NCBI RefSeq assembly: GCF_025699485.1
Contig: NZ_JANUXN010000015.1
Location: 41,333-105,332 of the forward strand
DNA: 64,000 nt
Reading direction: 5' to 3'
Origin: Thauera carbonicopians
GTDB taxonomy: Bacteria; Pseudomonadota; Gammaproteobacteria; Burkholderiales; Rhodocyclaceae
Shown here: positions 42,317 through 51,932 of the stretch, in pieces
Layout of the letters: each line of letters begins with the position of its first letter
Position numbering within the stretch: the stretch's first letter is position 1
The notes under the pieces: model-generated
Databases searched by the model: none
Told to the model about the DNA's origin: nothing
What the model saw: the letters and a program-made list of their open reading frames with translations, nothing else
Translations under genes and position numbers: made by a program

Positions 42317-45223
42317 ATGCAGGCAAACAAGTTCAAGGGGCGGCTGCTGGCCGCACATCTGCGCGGATACACGGCAGCATTCCGGCCGGCGGCGGTTTCG
42401 CTGATGGTGGCATCAGCGCTGGCAGTGATGGCAGCGCCGGCCGGTGCGCAGGAGGCGCGCGTCGAATTCGACATTCCGGCCCAGGCGCTGGACAGCAGCC
42501 TGCGCGCTTTCGCCCAGCAATCGAAGACCCAGGTGCTGTTCGACGAAGCGACGGTTGCCGGACTGCGGGCCCCCGCGCTCAAGGGCAACTACTCCACCGG
42601 CGAAGCCCTTGCGCAACTGCTGGCGGGGAGCGGTATCACCGCGAGTCTGTCGCGGCCGGGGGCGTTCACCCTGAGGGCGGCAGCAAGATCTCGCGAGAAC
42701 ACGCTGCCGCCGGTCGTGGTGGTAGAGAAGGCCGAATGGGACATCGATCGCGAGCTGCTGGACAGGATGCCGAACAAGTCCAGCTCCATCGAAGGTGCAC
42801 TCGCCCTCCACTCCCAGGTACAGACCAGCAACAACGCGGAACGCTCGATGCAGGGCGGCGAGATCAAGCCGCCGCAGATTTCCATCTCGGGCGGCAAGCC
42901 TTACGAAAACCGCTACGTCATCAACGGCCTGGGCAACAACAACTACGTCGCACCGCCCACCTCCAGTTCGGGCGTGGCCTCGAACGGCAGCGTGCAATCT
43001 GCCTACCTCGACGACATCAAGGTAGGCAGCCAGCCGCTCGGCACGGCGCAGTCCTACAACCTGGACCCCGACTTGCTCGACAACATCGAACTGCAGGATT
43101 CACGCATTTCGGTCAATCACAGCGGCTTCACCGGCGGCGTCGTTTCCGCCGACACGCGCAAGCCCGACCCCACCCGTTTTGGCGGCAAGATCCGCTGGGG
43201 CCACAATCGCAGCAGCTGGGACAAGCGCTTCTACGATGAACTTGGGCTGCGCGGCGAGGCCTTCGACGAATCGTTCAGCGCCCTGCGCCAGCCGGAGTAC
43301 ACCCGCAACACCGGCGGCTTCATGCTCAACGTGCCGATCAGCGAAAACTTCGCCGCCATCGTCGCCTATGACAAGACGCTGTCGAAGATTCCGCTCAAAT
43401 ACACGGCCTTGTCAGCCAACACGCTTTCCACCGAAACCGCGAAAACCAAGGAGCAGACCCGCTCCGCCGAAACCTTCTTCACCTCGATCGGCGGCCGCAC
43501 CGAATCCGGCCTGGACGTGAACCTGACCGGCGTTTATTACAAGTACAACGGCAATTACTTCAACCCGCGCGCGATCAATTCGGAATGGGAGCAGGAGCAG
43601 CGCACCTACGATTTCGCGCTCAACCTGTCGAAGAACCTGGCCGCCGGCAAGGCCAGCGCCAAATTCAAGTACGGCAACATGATTTCCAACCGCGAGGTCG
43701 AATCCAACGTCTACAAGCCCTGGTACACCTATGGCGAAACCAACTGGGGCGCCGCCACATCCTGCACGAACGCCAACATCCTTGCCAACGGCTTGTTCTC
43801 GGGCTGCACGTTTTCCGCCGACGGCAACACGCTGGCCAATGATCTGGACTTCAAGCAGCGCACCTTCCAGACTGCACTGGATTTCGAGTTCAACGAGCTG
43901 CAACTGGGCAGCACCACGCACCGTTTCGCGGTCGGCCTGAACAACGAAATCATCAAGGGCGAAGCCATCGGCGGCGAGGCCGTCCAGTACAACCTCGGCC
44001 TGGCTGCCATCAACGGCCCGCTCGCTCCCGGCCAGGATGGCGTGAGCTACAACAACGCCAGCAGCGGCGGCGCGCTCCGTGACCAGTATTTTTACCAGAA
44101 GAGCGTCTACGCCGGTTTCGACCGCGACGCCAAGGTGCAGACCTGGTCGCTGTGGCTGCAGGACACCATCGCCTTCTCCGACTTCATGCTGCGCCCCGGC
44201 CTCCGCATCGATTATGATGACCAGTTCCGCAACACCAACGTCGCACCGCGTGTCGCCGGTAGCTGGAACGTGCTCGGCCGGAATGTCGCCATGCTGCACG
44301 CCGGGCAGGCCCGCTACTACGGCGGCCCCAACCTGTATTACTCCCTGCTCCAGGCTTCGGGCGGCGCAGCCATATACAGGCGCGGCCTTCCCGGCACCAT
44401 CGGCGCCGATGGCCTAGCCCGCTGGATGCAGATATCGAGCGGCTCTGTCGGCGCGGAATACGAAGCCGAAGACCTGAAAACCCCTTATTCGGACGAGACC
44501 AGCTTCGGCTTCGATCTGAAGCTCCAGGGCGGCTTCCTCGTCAATTACAACTACGTCTACCGCAAGGGCAAGGACGGCATCATGCGCCGCTTCCAGCAGA
44601 ACGGCAGCTATGCGGCCACCAACGATGGTGAAAACACCTATACCGGCCACACCATCGCGATCTCCAACGACTACTTCAGGAACCACTTCTTCCGCCTCAG
44701 CACCACCTTTGCCGACAGCAAATCGAACTATCTCGACTACACGGCGGACAGCGCCAGTTGGTCTGATCTGAGCGGCATGGTCGATCGTTCCCGCGTCATC
44801 TACAACAGCAAGCTGATCGACGCCAACGAGCTGGACCTGAGCAACTTCAACCGTCCGCTGCAGATCGTCGGCTTGTGGAGCACCGCGCTGTCGGAGCGTG
44901 TCCATCTGACGACGACCGGTATCTGGACGCAGAAAACCGACGTGCTGGTCAACGGTCCCCGGGTTACGCTCGACGACGGCTGGCGGGTGAACTCCTACAC
45001 CAAGGGCAAGCTGCCTTCGCGCTTCACCGTCGACATGTCCCTGGGCGTCGACCTGTACCGCAACAAGGACCAGAATCTGCGGGCCACGGTAGACGTCTAT
45101 AACGTGTTCAACCGCAAGATTCAGAACGGTATCGGCTCGTACACCGTCGGCGGCCAGTCGGTGTTCTTCGACTACTACGCACCGGGCCGCTCGGTCGCGG
45201 CCAAGCTGGAATACAGCTTCTGA
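42317..45223 (+). CDS. FecA-like TonB-dependent transducer/receptor
   Basis: 968 aa. Signal peptide to about residue 45 (APAGAQ). STN signalling domain ~48-120 (RVEFDIPAQALDSSLRAFAQQSKTQVLFDEATV), matching the fecIR genes upstream. The plug (~130-290) carries ISISGGKPYENRYVINGLGNNN, and a 22-strand barrel follows, ending in EYSF with the terminal aromatic typical of outer-membrane proteins. The plug is less canonical than in iron-citrate receptors and the substrate cannot be read from it. Followed only 2 bases later by an ABC exporter gene, an uncommon tight link. Confidence 0.9.
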   Translation: MQANKFKGRLLAAHLRGYTAAFRPAAVSLMVASALAVMAAPAGAQEARVEFDIPAQALDSSLRAFAQQSKTQVLFDEATVAGLRAPALKGNYSTGEALAQLLAGSGITASLSRPGAFTLRAAARSRENTLPPVVVVEKAEWDIDRELLDRMPNKSSSIEGALALHSQVQTSNNAERSMQGGEIKPPQISISGGKPYENRYVINGLGNNNYVAPPTSSSGVASNGSVQSAYLDDIKVGSQPLGTAQSYNLDPDLLDNIELQDSRISVNHSGFTGGVVSADTRKPDPTRFGGKIRWGHNRSSWDKRFYDELGLRGEAFDESFSALRQPEYTRNTGGFMLNVPISENFAAIVAYDKTLSKIPLKYTALSANTLSTETAKTKEQTRSAETFFTSIGGRTESGLDVNLTGVYYKYNGNYFNPRAINSEWEQEQRTYDFALNLSKNLAAGKASAKFKYGNMISNREVESNVYKPWYTYGETNWGAATSCTNANILANGLFSGCTFSADGNTLANDLDFKQRTFQTALDFEFNELQLGSTTHRFAVGLNNEIIKGEAIGGEAVQYNLGLAAINGPLAPGQDGVSYNNASSGGALRDQYFYQKSVYAGFDRDAKVQTWSLWLQDTIAFSDFMLRPGLRIDYDDQFRNTNVAPRVAGSWNVLGRNVAMLHAGQARYYGGPNLYYSLLQASGGAAIYRRGLPGTIGADGLARWMQISSGSVGAEYEAEDLKTPYSDETSFGFDLKLQGGFLVNYNYVYRKGKDGIMRRFQQNGSYAATNDGENTYTGHTIAISNDYFRNHFFRLSTTFADSKSNYLDYTADSASWSDLSGMVDRSRVIYNSKLIDANELDLSNFNRPLQIVGLWSTALSERVHLTTTGIWTQKTDVLVNGPRVTLDDGWRVNSYTKGKLPSRFTVDMSLGVDLYRNKDQNLRATVDVYNVFNRKIQNGIGSYTVGGQSVFFDYYAPGRSVAAKLEYSF

Positions 45224-45225
45224 GC

Positions 45226-46140
45226 GTGGCGAATTCGACACAAACACAGTCCGTGCCGGCGCTGATCGAATGTGATCGGCTCCGGCACAGCTACGCCGGC
45301 AAGCAGGTGTTGAACGGCCTGTCCTTCCAGGTCCGCAAGGGCGGCATCCACGGCCTGCTGGGCAAGAACGGCGCCGGAAAAACCACCACGATCAACATCC
45401 TGATGGGTTTCCTGGAACCGTCGGGCGGCGGCTGCCGGGTCCTGGGCGATCCCAGCCACCTGCTGCGGCCCGAAACGCGCCGGAAGATCGGGCTGCTGCA
45501 TGAAGGCTTCACCCAGCACGACTTCATGACGATCGCGGAGCTGGAGAAGTTCTACCGCCACTTCTATCCGCACTGGCAGCCACAGGTATTCACGCAACTG
45601 GTGCAGAAGCTGCCGGTACCGTCCAGCCGGCGGCTGTCGAAGCTTTCGTTCGGCCAGCGCTCGCAGGTGTGCCTGGCGCTGATCATGGCGCAACTGCCCG
45701 AGCTGATGATCCTGGACGATTACTCGATGGGCCTGGACGCCGGCTACCGCCGGCTGCTGCTGGACTACCTGCACGCCTATGCCGAGGAATACGGCACGAC
45801 GATCCTGCTGACCTCGCATGTGGTGCAGGACCTCGAGCGCCTGATCGACCACATGTTCATCATCCAGAACGGCAGCCTGCTGTATTCGGCCGTACGGGGT
45901 CGTTTCTTCGAATCGCTCAGGCAATGGCGCTTCCAGCGCAGTCCGCAGGCCGACCAGTTGGAAAGGACGGCGGTGCTGACCAGCGTCGAGCATATCGGCA
46001 GACACAGCATCGTCTGCTCCTTCCACGACGAAGCGCAGGTGCGCCAGGCCTTGCTGCAAAAAGGTGTCATGCCAGAAGACTGGCAGGAGATCCCTCTGAG
46101 CTTCGAAGACGCCTTCCTGAGCCTGACCGGAAAATACTGA
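45226..46140 (+). CDS. ABC transporter ATPase coupled to the FecA-like receptor
   Basis: 304 aa, starting with GTG two bases after the receptor stop. Walker A GKNGAGKTTTINILMGF near residue 46, Walker B ELMILDDYSMGLDAGYR, and a weak signature (LSFGQRSQVCLALIMAQ). The fold and C-terminal ~90 residues fit BcrA/YtrB-type ATPases that pair with short ABC-2 permeases. Likely works with the next two gene products. Confidence 0.83.
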   Translation: MANSTQTQSVPALIECDRLRHSYAGKQVLNGLSFQVRKGGIHGLLGKNGAGKTTTINILMGFLEPSGGGCRVLGDPSHLLRPETRRKIGLLHEGFTQHDFMTIAELEKFYRHFYPHWQPQVFTQLVQKLPVPSSRRLSKLSFGQRSQVCLALIMAQLPELMILDDYSMGLDAGYRRLLLDYLHAYAEEYGTTILLTSHVVQDLERLIDHMFIIQNGSLLYSAVRGRFFESLRQWRFQRSPQADQLERTAVLTSVEHIGRHSIVCSFHDEAQVRQALLQKGVMPEDWQEIPLSFEDAFLSLTGKY

Positions 46141-46150
46141 GCGCAGGATC

Positions 46151-46843
46151 ATGAGAGATATGCATGCAACGATGGCCGTACGGGGCCTGCTGTACAAGGA
46201 ATGGATTAAGCTGCGCTACCTCGGGCTGCTGCCCTTTGCGCTACTGCTGATCGCACTGGGTAATTCGTTCTACGACATGCACGGCCTGAAGTCGGCCAAT
46301 GGCGGACAGGCCTTGTGGCATGCGGTGATCTTCCGTTCGCACATGCCTTTCGAGGCGATGCGGTACCTGCCGCTATTCTCCGGCGTCTGGCTGGCCGCAG
46401 CCCAGTTCGCATCCGAATGCCGCAACCGGCGGCTGCGGCTGTTCTTCCACCTGCCGGTCAACGAGCACAAGGCCCTCTTCCTCATCCTCGGACTGGGTGC
46501 CGGCCTGCTGTCGCTGCTGATCGGCATCCTGTGCCTTGCCCAGGTCAGCATCACCGGCCTGTTCATGCCCGCGGAAGCAGCCAGGCTGTCGATCCTCACG
46601 CTCGCCCCCTGGTGCCTGGCGGGTTTCATCGCCTACGCCGCCACTGCACTGATCTTCATCGAGACCTCGGTTGTACGGCGGCTGTGGCATGCCGGCATTG
46701 CCACGGTATTCGTGCTGGCGCTGATCGACGGCCGCAGCTATGGCAGCCACATCGACGGCTTGCCGTGGTTCGGTCTGATCGCCGTGCTCTGGTTCGTCGC
46801 CATCAGCAACGTGCTCGACCGCGTGAAGAGAGGCCGGTCATGA
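46151..46843 (+). CDS. Integral membrane protein, presumed ABC-2 permease
   Basis: 230 aa with about six hydrophobic segments (LLPFALLLIALGNSFY, LFLILGLGAGLLSLLIGILCLAQ, MPAEAARLSILTLAPWCLAGFIAYAATALIF and others) and a short NEHKALFL motif before helix 3. It sits between the ATPase and the DUF4857-like gene, overlapping the latter by ATGA. I infer the permease role from context. Confidence 0.7.
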   Translation: MRDMHATMAVRGLLYKEWIKLRYLGLLPFALLLIALGNSFYDMHGLKSANGGQALWHAVIFRSHMPFEAMRYLPLFSGVWLAAAQFASECRNRRLRLFFHLPVNEHKALFLILGLGAGLLSLLIGILCLAQVSITGLFMPAEAARLSILTLAPWCLAGFIAYAATALIFIETSVVRRLWHAGIATVFVLALIDGRSYGSHIDGLPWFGLIAVLWFVAISNVLDRVKRGRS

Positions 46844-48126
46844 TGCTGATCTCACGCTTGGCACTGGCGATCCTGTCGGTGCTCGCGCTGGCAAGACTAC
46901 TGCCCGGCTACGTCGGGCAGGTGTTTCCGCGGGACTACGAGACCGTCCTCATCGCCTACAGTGCGGACCAGGAAGGCCTGATATTCAAGCACTACCGCAG
47001 CGGCAACTGGTCCTACAGCGACGAGCGGGGCAATCCGCTGAGCGAGGACGAAATGCGCGCGGCGCTGCCCTTCGCCCATATCCACGAACTGGAAAGGCTG
47101 GGCAAACTGCCCGCTGAAGTTGCCGGCTGGCGCTTCGATCCCGAGGCGGCCGCCAGGCACGGAACCCGCATGCGGCTGATGCCGCGCCAGCTGGACAAGC
47201 CCGATTTTTCGCTCTACACGCTGATGGAATCGATGCCGGGCGCCAAGGGTCTGCAGACTCCGCCCGACATGTTCCGCATGACGGATCGCATCGAGTTCAT
47301 CGACGCCGCGTCGAACCGGATCGACGAGACCAAGAGCCAGCGCTACAGCCAGGCCCTGGCCGAAGCGGGATTCACGCACCCGGCCAGGCTGGTCGGCGAC
47401 AATGCCAGCACGCAGAAAGCCTACGACAACGGCGCCCTGCTGGTGGATGCCGAAGGACGGGTCTTCCATCTCTGGCGGGTCCACGGCGAACCACGGGTGA
47501 TGCGCACGGACACCGTGCTGCCGCCATCCGCGCTTGCGATACGCGTGCTCCAGCTGCCCAGCCGTGAGTACCACGGCATCGTCACGCTGCCGGATCGAGT
47601 GCTGCTCCTCGATTGGGCAAACCACGCAGCACATCGCCTGCCACTGGACGGCCACGAACCTTCAGCCGAATCCCTCGCCGTCGAGGAAACCCCCTTGCAC
47701 TGGGAGTTTTCCCACACCGGGCATGAGACCGGAATCCGGCAATTCGTGCTGACCGACCGGCAGTTCGAGCCTTTGCTGCGCCACACCTGGCATGAAGGCG
47801 ATGCCGACGCCGGAAAGCGGGCGATACGCGCCACGGTCATGGGCTTCCTGTTCCCCTTCAGGCTCGAGTTCCAGATCGACGAACGTACCCAGCGCAAGCC
47901 CTACTTCAACACCTTCGGCGCGCCGTGGTGGGTGACGCTGGCCGGCATTGCCAGTGCGCTGTGCGCCCATATCCTGTGGTGCCGGCGACGCCACGACCGT
48001 CGGCCCCATGCACTGGAGCTTCTGTTCGTTCTGCTCACCGGCTGCTTCGGTGCGATCACGCTGGCGGTGCAGGGGCCGCTGATGCCCCGGCACCAGGATA
48101 TGACGAGCGCCCCCCTGCAGCCCTGA
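46840..48126 (+). CDS. DUF4857-like membrane-anchored protein
   Basis: 428 aa: an N-terminal membrane segment (LALAILSVLALARLLPGYVG), a ~330-residue extracytoplasmic domain with beta-propeller-like repeats (DNGALLVDAEGRVFHLWRVHG, LPDRVLLLDWANHAAHRLPL), and two C-terminal membrane segments. From memory, such proteins (DUF4857) occur with an ATPase and permease like those upstream, often near TonB receptors. No function is known to me. Its 3' end overlaps the convergent MocR gene by 71 bases. Confidence 0.6.
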   Translation: MMLISRLALAILSVLALARLLPGYVGQVFPRDYETVLIAYSADQEGLIFKHYRSGNWSYSDERGNPLSEDEMRAALPFAHIHELERLGKLPAEVAGWRFDPEAAARHGTRMRLMPRQLDKPDFSLYTLMESMPGAKGLQTPPDMFRMTDRIEFIDAASNRIDETKSQRYSQALAEAGFTHPARLVGDNASTQKAYDNGALLVDAEGRVFHLWRVHGEPRVMRTDTVLPPSALAIRVLQLPSREYHGIVTLPDRVLLLDWANHAAHRLPLDGHEPSAESLAVEETPLHWEFSHTGHETGIRQFVLTDRQFEPLLRHTWHEGDADAGKRAIRATVMGFLFPFRLEFQIDERTQRKPYFNTFGAPWWVTLAGIASALCAHILWCRRRHDRRPHALELLFVLLTGCFGAITLAVQGPLMPRHQDMTSAPLQP

Positions 48127-49558
48127 TTGCCGCAGCCAGACGGTCGATCGCTTCGGCAATCGCGCCCTCCGCCAGATTGCCGTAGCCCAGCACCAGTCCA
48201 TTGCATTCCGCCGGCGGCCGGGTGAAGCCGGACAGCGCCTGTGCGCCCAGTCCATGAGCAGCGGCATGGCGGAGCACTTCGGCATCCGGCACTTCGTCCG
48301 GCAACCACAGCACCAGGTGAAGGCCGGCCTCGCCGCCCGACAATTCCACCTGCTCACCGAAGGCGGCGATCAATGCAGCGCGCAGTGCTGCCTGACGCGC
48401 AGCATAGCGGGCACGCATGCGCCGCAGATGGGCGGCGTAATGCCCACGCAGGATGAAGTCGGCCAGCGCGCGCTGCTCGACACCCTGGCCAGCGCGCGTC
48501 GCCATCGCCGCAGCACGGGCGAAATCGGCTGCGACAGCCCTCGGCAACACGGCATAGCCCAGGCGCAGCCCCGGATAGAGTGTCTTGCTGAAGGAGCCGA
48601 GGTAGACCACCGGTGCGTCGGACTGCAGGCCGAACAGCGCAGGCGGCGCCGGTCCGCCGCGGCGGAACTCGCTGTTGTAGTCGTCCTCGACGATCCAGGC
48701 ACCGGCCTGTTGCGCGCGCTCGATCAGCGCCAGGCGACGTGCCAGCGACATGACCCGGCCGGTGGGATACTGGTGCGAAGGCGTAGCCATGATCAGGCGC
48801 GGGCAGTGGTCGCGCCAATCGCCCTCGGCCGGCGCCAGCCCTTCGGCATCGACAGCGACGTCATGCACCCGAAGCCCGGCCAGGCTGAAAGCGGCGCGGG
48901 CGGCGATGTAGCCGGGGTTCTCGACCCAGACCGTTTCGCCCTGGTCGGCAAGCAGGCGGGCACAGAGATCCAGCGCAGCCTGCGCACCGCTGGTGATGAC
49001 GACTTGCCCGGCATCGACGGGCAGACCGCGCACGCTGGTGAGATGACCCGCCAGCGCCTCCCGCAGCACCGGATCGCCGCCTTCCCGGGTGTAGCCGAGC
49101 TGCCGCCAGCTCACATCACGCCAGGCTCGCTCCAGGCAGGCCCGCCAGGCGCGGAAGGGAAAGGCGCTGTAATCCTGCACGCCGAGCGAGAACGGCAGAG
49201 CGCCCTCCTCTCCCACCGGCATCGACTCCAGCATGTCTGCCGCGCGGGCCGACAGTTGCTGCGGTGCGCGCGCAGTCTTTGCATCATCGAACGACACAGC
49301 ACTGCGAACGGGCAGTCGCGCGACCCGGGTGCCCTGACGGTCGGCTTCGAGACAGCCTTCCGCCGCCAGTTGCTCGTAGGCGAAAAGCACCGTGTTGCGC
49401 GCGATGCCCAAGGATGCGGCCAGGCTGCGGCTGGCCGGCAGGCGCGTGCCCGGCGGCAGGCGACCGGACAGGATGGCTTCGCGCAGGCGCCGGTACAGTA
49501 GGCGCTGGCGCGGAACAGCATCGGGCAGCGGCGGCGCGAGCAGCCAGTCGAACTCCAT
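48056..49558 (-). CDS. MocR/PdxR-type regulator (GntR domain + aminotransferase domain)
   Basis: 500 aa. Winged helix at residues ~20-85 (LYRRLREAILSGRLPPGTRLPASRSLAASLGIARNTVLFAYEQL), then a class I aminotransferase-like domain with the PLP lysine in YLGSFSKTLYPGLRLGY near residue 320. MocR proteins sense PLP or amino-PLP adducts and commonly control a divergent gene; here that is the PNPOx-like gene 138 bases away. Confidence 0.9.
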   Translation of the reverse strand: MEFDWLLAPPLPDAVPRQRLLYRRLREAILSGRLPPGTRLPASRSLAASLGIARNTVLFAYEQLAAEGCLEADRQGTRVARLPVRSAVSFDDAKTARAPQQLSARAADMLESMPVGEEGALPFSLGVQDYSAFPFRAWRACLERAWRDVSWRQLGYTREGGDPVLREALAGHLTSVRGLPVDAGQVVITSGAQAALDLCARLLADQGETVWVENPGYIAARAAFSLAGLRVHDVAVDAEGLAPAEGDWRDHCPRLIMATPSHQYPTGRVMSLARRLALIERAQQAGAWIVEDDYNSEFRRGGPAPPALFGLQSDAPVVYLGSFSKTLYPGLRLGYAVLPRAVAADFARAAAMATRAGQGVEQRALADFILRGHYAAHLRRMRARYAARQAALRAALIAAFGEQVELSGGEAGLHLVLWLPDEVPDAEVLRHAAAHGLGAQALSGFTRPPAECNGLVLGYGNLAEGAIAEAIDRLAAAIRAAGGRSSYPGAGASAAPAPPA

Positions 49559-49696
49559 CGTGGCTCCATGAATAATGCGATTCGTGGCGCTATGGACAGT
49601 ACCACGATGGCCGTAGTCTGGAGTTCGTCGACGCTGACGGGTTTCCCACCTTCAGGCGTCCTTTTTTCCAACCCATCGACTCGAAGGTCCACCGCC

Positions 49697-50335
49697 ATGC
49701 CTGTCGTCCACGCTCCCTCCTCCCGCACCCGCGTCCGCCGCCTGCCGGACCGCGCGCACTACGACGCCGACACCGTCGCCGCCATCGTCGACGCCGCGAT
49801 GCTGTGCACCGTCGCCTTCCAGATCGACGGCATGGTGCATGCCATCCCGACCATCCACTGGCGCGAAGGCGGGCACCTGTACATCCACGGAGCCAAGGCA
49901 TCGCGCATGCTGAAGGCGCTGACGACGGGCGAAGCCTGTGTGACGATCGCGCTGGCCGACGGCCTGGTGCTGGCGCGCTCGGCGATGCACCATTCGATGA
50001 ACTATCGTTCGGTCGTCATCTACGGCCGCTTCGAGCCGGTGACCGACCCCGGCTACAAGCTGAGCAGCCTGCGCGCCTTCATCGAAGGCCTCTACCCAGG
50101 CCGCTGGGATACGCTGCGCCCCATCAGCGACAAGGAATTGAACGCCACCGGCGTGCTGCGCATCGCGTTGTCCGAAGCCTCGGCCAAGATTCGCGCCCAC
50201 GGCGTCAAGGACGACGAGGAAGATCTGAGCTGGCCAGTGTGGGCAGGCGTGGTCCCGCTGCGCACCATCACCGGCGAGCCGGTGGCCGAGCGGGACAGCG
50301 TGCTGCAGGAGGTGCCAAAGACGCGCCTCGGCTGA
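49697..50335 (+). CDS. PNPOx-like/NimA-type flavoprotein
   Basis: 212 aa split-barrel FMN protein: RAHYDADTVAAIVDAAMLCTVAFQIDGMVHAIPTIHWREGGHLYIHGAKASRMLKAL followed by SAMHHSMNYRSVVIYGRFEPV, the usual pattern of pyridoxamine-5'-phosphate-oxidase-related proteins. Divergent from the MocR gene, which probably regulates it. The start at 49697 is the first methionine of the conserved domain; no strong ribosome site is visible. Confidence 0.82.
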   Translation: MPVVHAPSSRTRVRRLPDRAHYDADTVAAIVDAAMLCTVAFQIDGMVHAIPTIHWREGGHLYIHGAKASRMLKALTTGEACVTIALADGLVLARSAMHHSMNYRSVVIYGRFEPVTDPGYKLSSLRAFIEGLYPGRWDTLRPISDKELNATGVLRIALSEASAKIRAHGVKDDEEDLSWPVWAGVVPLRTITGEPVAERDSVLQEVPKTRLG

Positions 50336-50411
50336 GTGCCCTGCCTGGTGCGACCACCGCCCATACTCGTCATGGACGCACCCCATACGGGCCGGGCACC
50401 CCGGCCCCGGC

Positions 50412-51602
50412 TCAAACCCGCCCGGCACCGCCTTCGACCGCCTCGCGGCGGCGGCGCAGGCCCAGCCACAGCAGGGCCGCACCGGTCAGCAGCACCGGCA
50501 CCAGCGAACCCAGGTTCAGCAGCGCCCAGCCCTGCGTCGTCACCAGCGCGCCCGAGGCGAAGGACGTCAGCGCCATCGTCGCGAACACCGCGAAGTTGAT
50601 CGCCGCCTGGGCCTTGTCCTTTTCTTCCGGGCGGTAAGCCTGCATCGCCAGCGTGGTGCTGCCGGTGAACAGGAAGTTCCAGCCCACCCCCAGCAGGAAC
50701 AGCGCAACGAGGAACTGATGCAGATCCTGCCCCGACAGCGCGATCAGGATGCAGGCCAGGTTCAGTACCACACCGGCCCCCATCACCGGCAGCACACCGA
50801 AGCGCTTGATCAGGTGGCCGGTGAAGAAGCCCGGCGCGAACATGCCGATGACGTGCCACTCCAGCACCAGCGCGGCATCCGAGAACGGCATGCCGCACAC
50901 GTCCATCGCCAGCGGCGTCGCCGCCATCAGCAGGTTCATCACGCCATAGCCGAGCGCCGCGCCCAGGGTGGACACGATGAACACCGGCTGGCGCATGATC
51001 TCGCCCAGCGGCCGACCGCCGGCCGCACCCGCGGCCTGCTTCGGCTCGGGCGGAAAACGGATGCCCGCCATCACCGCCATCGACACCAGCGCCACCACCG
51101 ACAGTGCCAGATAGGAACCGAGAAAAGGCGCGGCCATCGCCTCGCGCGTGTGGTTCGCCAGGTTCGGCCCGATCACCGCGCCGATCAGCCCGCCCGCCAG
51201 CACCAGCGACACCGCTTTCTCGCGGAACGACGGCGGCGCCAGCTCGGCGGCGGCAAAGCGGTAGAGCTGGCCATTGGCGCTGTAGTAGCCGGCAATCACC
51301 GTTCCCGCCACCAACAGCCAGAAGCTGCGCAGATACAGCGCCAGCGCGCACAGCAAGGCCGTCAGCAGCGCGACCAGCAGGCCGAGCTGGAACGAGGTCT
51401 TGCGCCCCCAGCGCCGCTGGCTGCGCGCCACCAGCCCGGTCGACATCGCCCCGCCCACCACATAGCCCATCACCGGCAGCGTCGCCATCCACGCCACCGG
51501 CGCCAGCGCCAACCCCACCAGGCCGTTGATGGCGATGAACACCACGTTGTTGGTCAGGAACAAGCCCTGGGCGATGGCCAGCAGCCACAGATTCTTCTTC
51601 AT
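50412..51602 (-). CDS. MFS transporter
   Basis: 396 aa with 12 predicted membrane segments, starting MKKNLWLLAIAQGLFLTNN. The loop RSQRRWGRKTSFQLG is the MFS helix 2-3 signature. The central loop (FPPEPKQAAGAAGGRPLGEIMRQP) divides two six-helix halves. No neighbour hints at the substrate. Confidence 0.83.
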   Translation of the reverse strand: MKKNLWLLAIAQGLFLTNNVVFIAINGLVGLALAPVAWMATLPVMGYVVGGAMSTGLVARSQRRWGRKTSFQLGLLVALLTALLCALALYLRSFWLLVAGTVIAGYYSANGQLYRFAAAELAPPSFREKAVSLVLAGGLIGAVIGPNLANHTREAMAAPFLGSYLALSVVALVSMAVMAGIRFPPEPKQAAGAAGGRPLGEIMRQPVFIVSTLGAALGYGVMNLLMAATPLAMDVCGMPFSDAALVLEWHVIGMFAPGFFTGHLIKRFGVLPVMGAGVVLNLACILIALSGQDLHQFLVALFLLGVGWNFLFTGSTTLAMQAYRPEEKDKAQAAINFAVFATMALTSFASGALVTTQGWALLNLGSLVPVLLTGAALLWLGLRRRREAVEGGAGRV

Positions 51603-51808
51603 AAGTAAATCGTTGTTTTTTGATACAAGGCGCAAATGTACCGCGTTATGCGGTGGGCGCGCGGCTTGCTTCGGCTGTCGTGCTGAACACCCGCAGCCGT
51701 GCAACGCTGGAAGTCGGATTGCCGGCATCGGCATGTGCATGGTCCATGTCACACGGGCCATGCCGGCAGTCATTCGTTCAGGCATGACTGCAGTTTCCCT
51801 ATCCGTAT

Positions 51809-51838
51809 TTGACCCCCATCAAATTCACCTCGTTATAT
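51809..51838 (+). promoter_or_regulatory. Sigma70-type promoter of the DUF2478-TonB operon
   Basis: TTGACC at 51809-51814, an 18-base spacer, and TTATAT at 51833-51838. The -10 lies inside the left arm of the ModE-like box. Confidence 0.6.
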
Positions 51839-51854
51839 ACAACTGTATATTTCG
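51831..51854 (+). promoter_or_regulatory. ModE-like operator
   Basis: CGTTATATA, six bases (CAACTG), TATATTTCG. The known ModE consensus is CGNTATATA, N6, TATATANCG; only one position differs. It overlaps the -10, so molybdate-bound ModE would repress the operon when molybdenum is plentiful. Confidence 0.75.
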
Positions 51855-51932
51855 AATCACCCAGTGAGCCGTTGCGTGTTGCGCGCATCCGACTGTCCGC
51901 TGGCTCCGTCTCACCCAACCGGCCAGGCAGAC

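Larger units (their letters stand above)
51603..51932. promoter_or_regulatory. 330-bp divergent region with ModE-controlled promoter
   Basis: No gene. It contains the promoter and ModE-like box at 51809-51854 for the rightward operon. The leftward MFS promoter was not identified. A GC-rich imperfect palindrome (TGCCGGCATCGGCA) occurs around 51720-51733. Confidence 0.6.
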
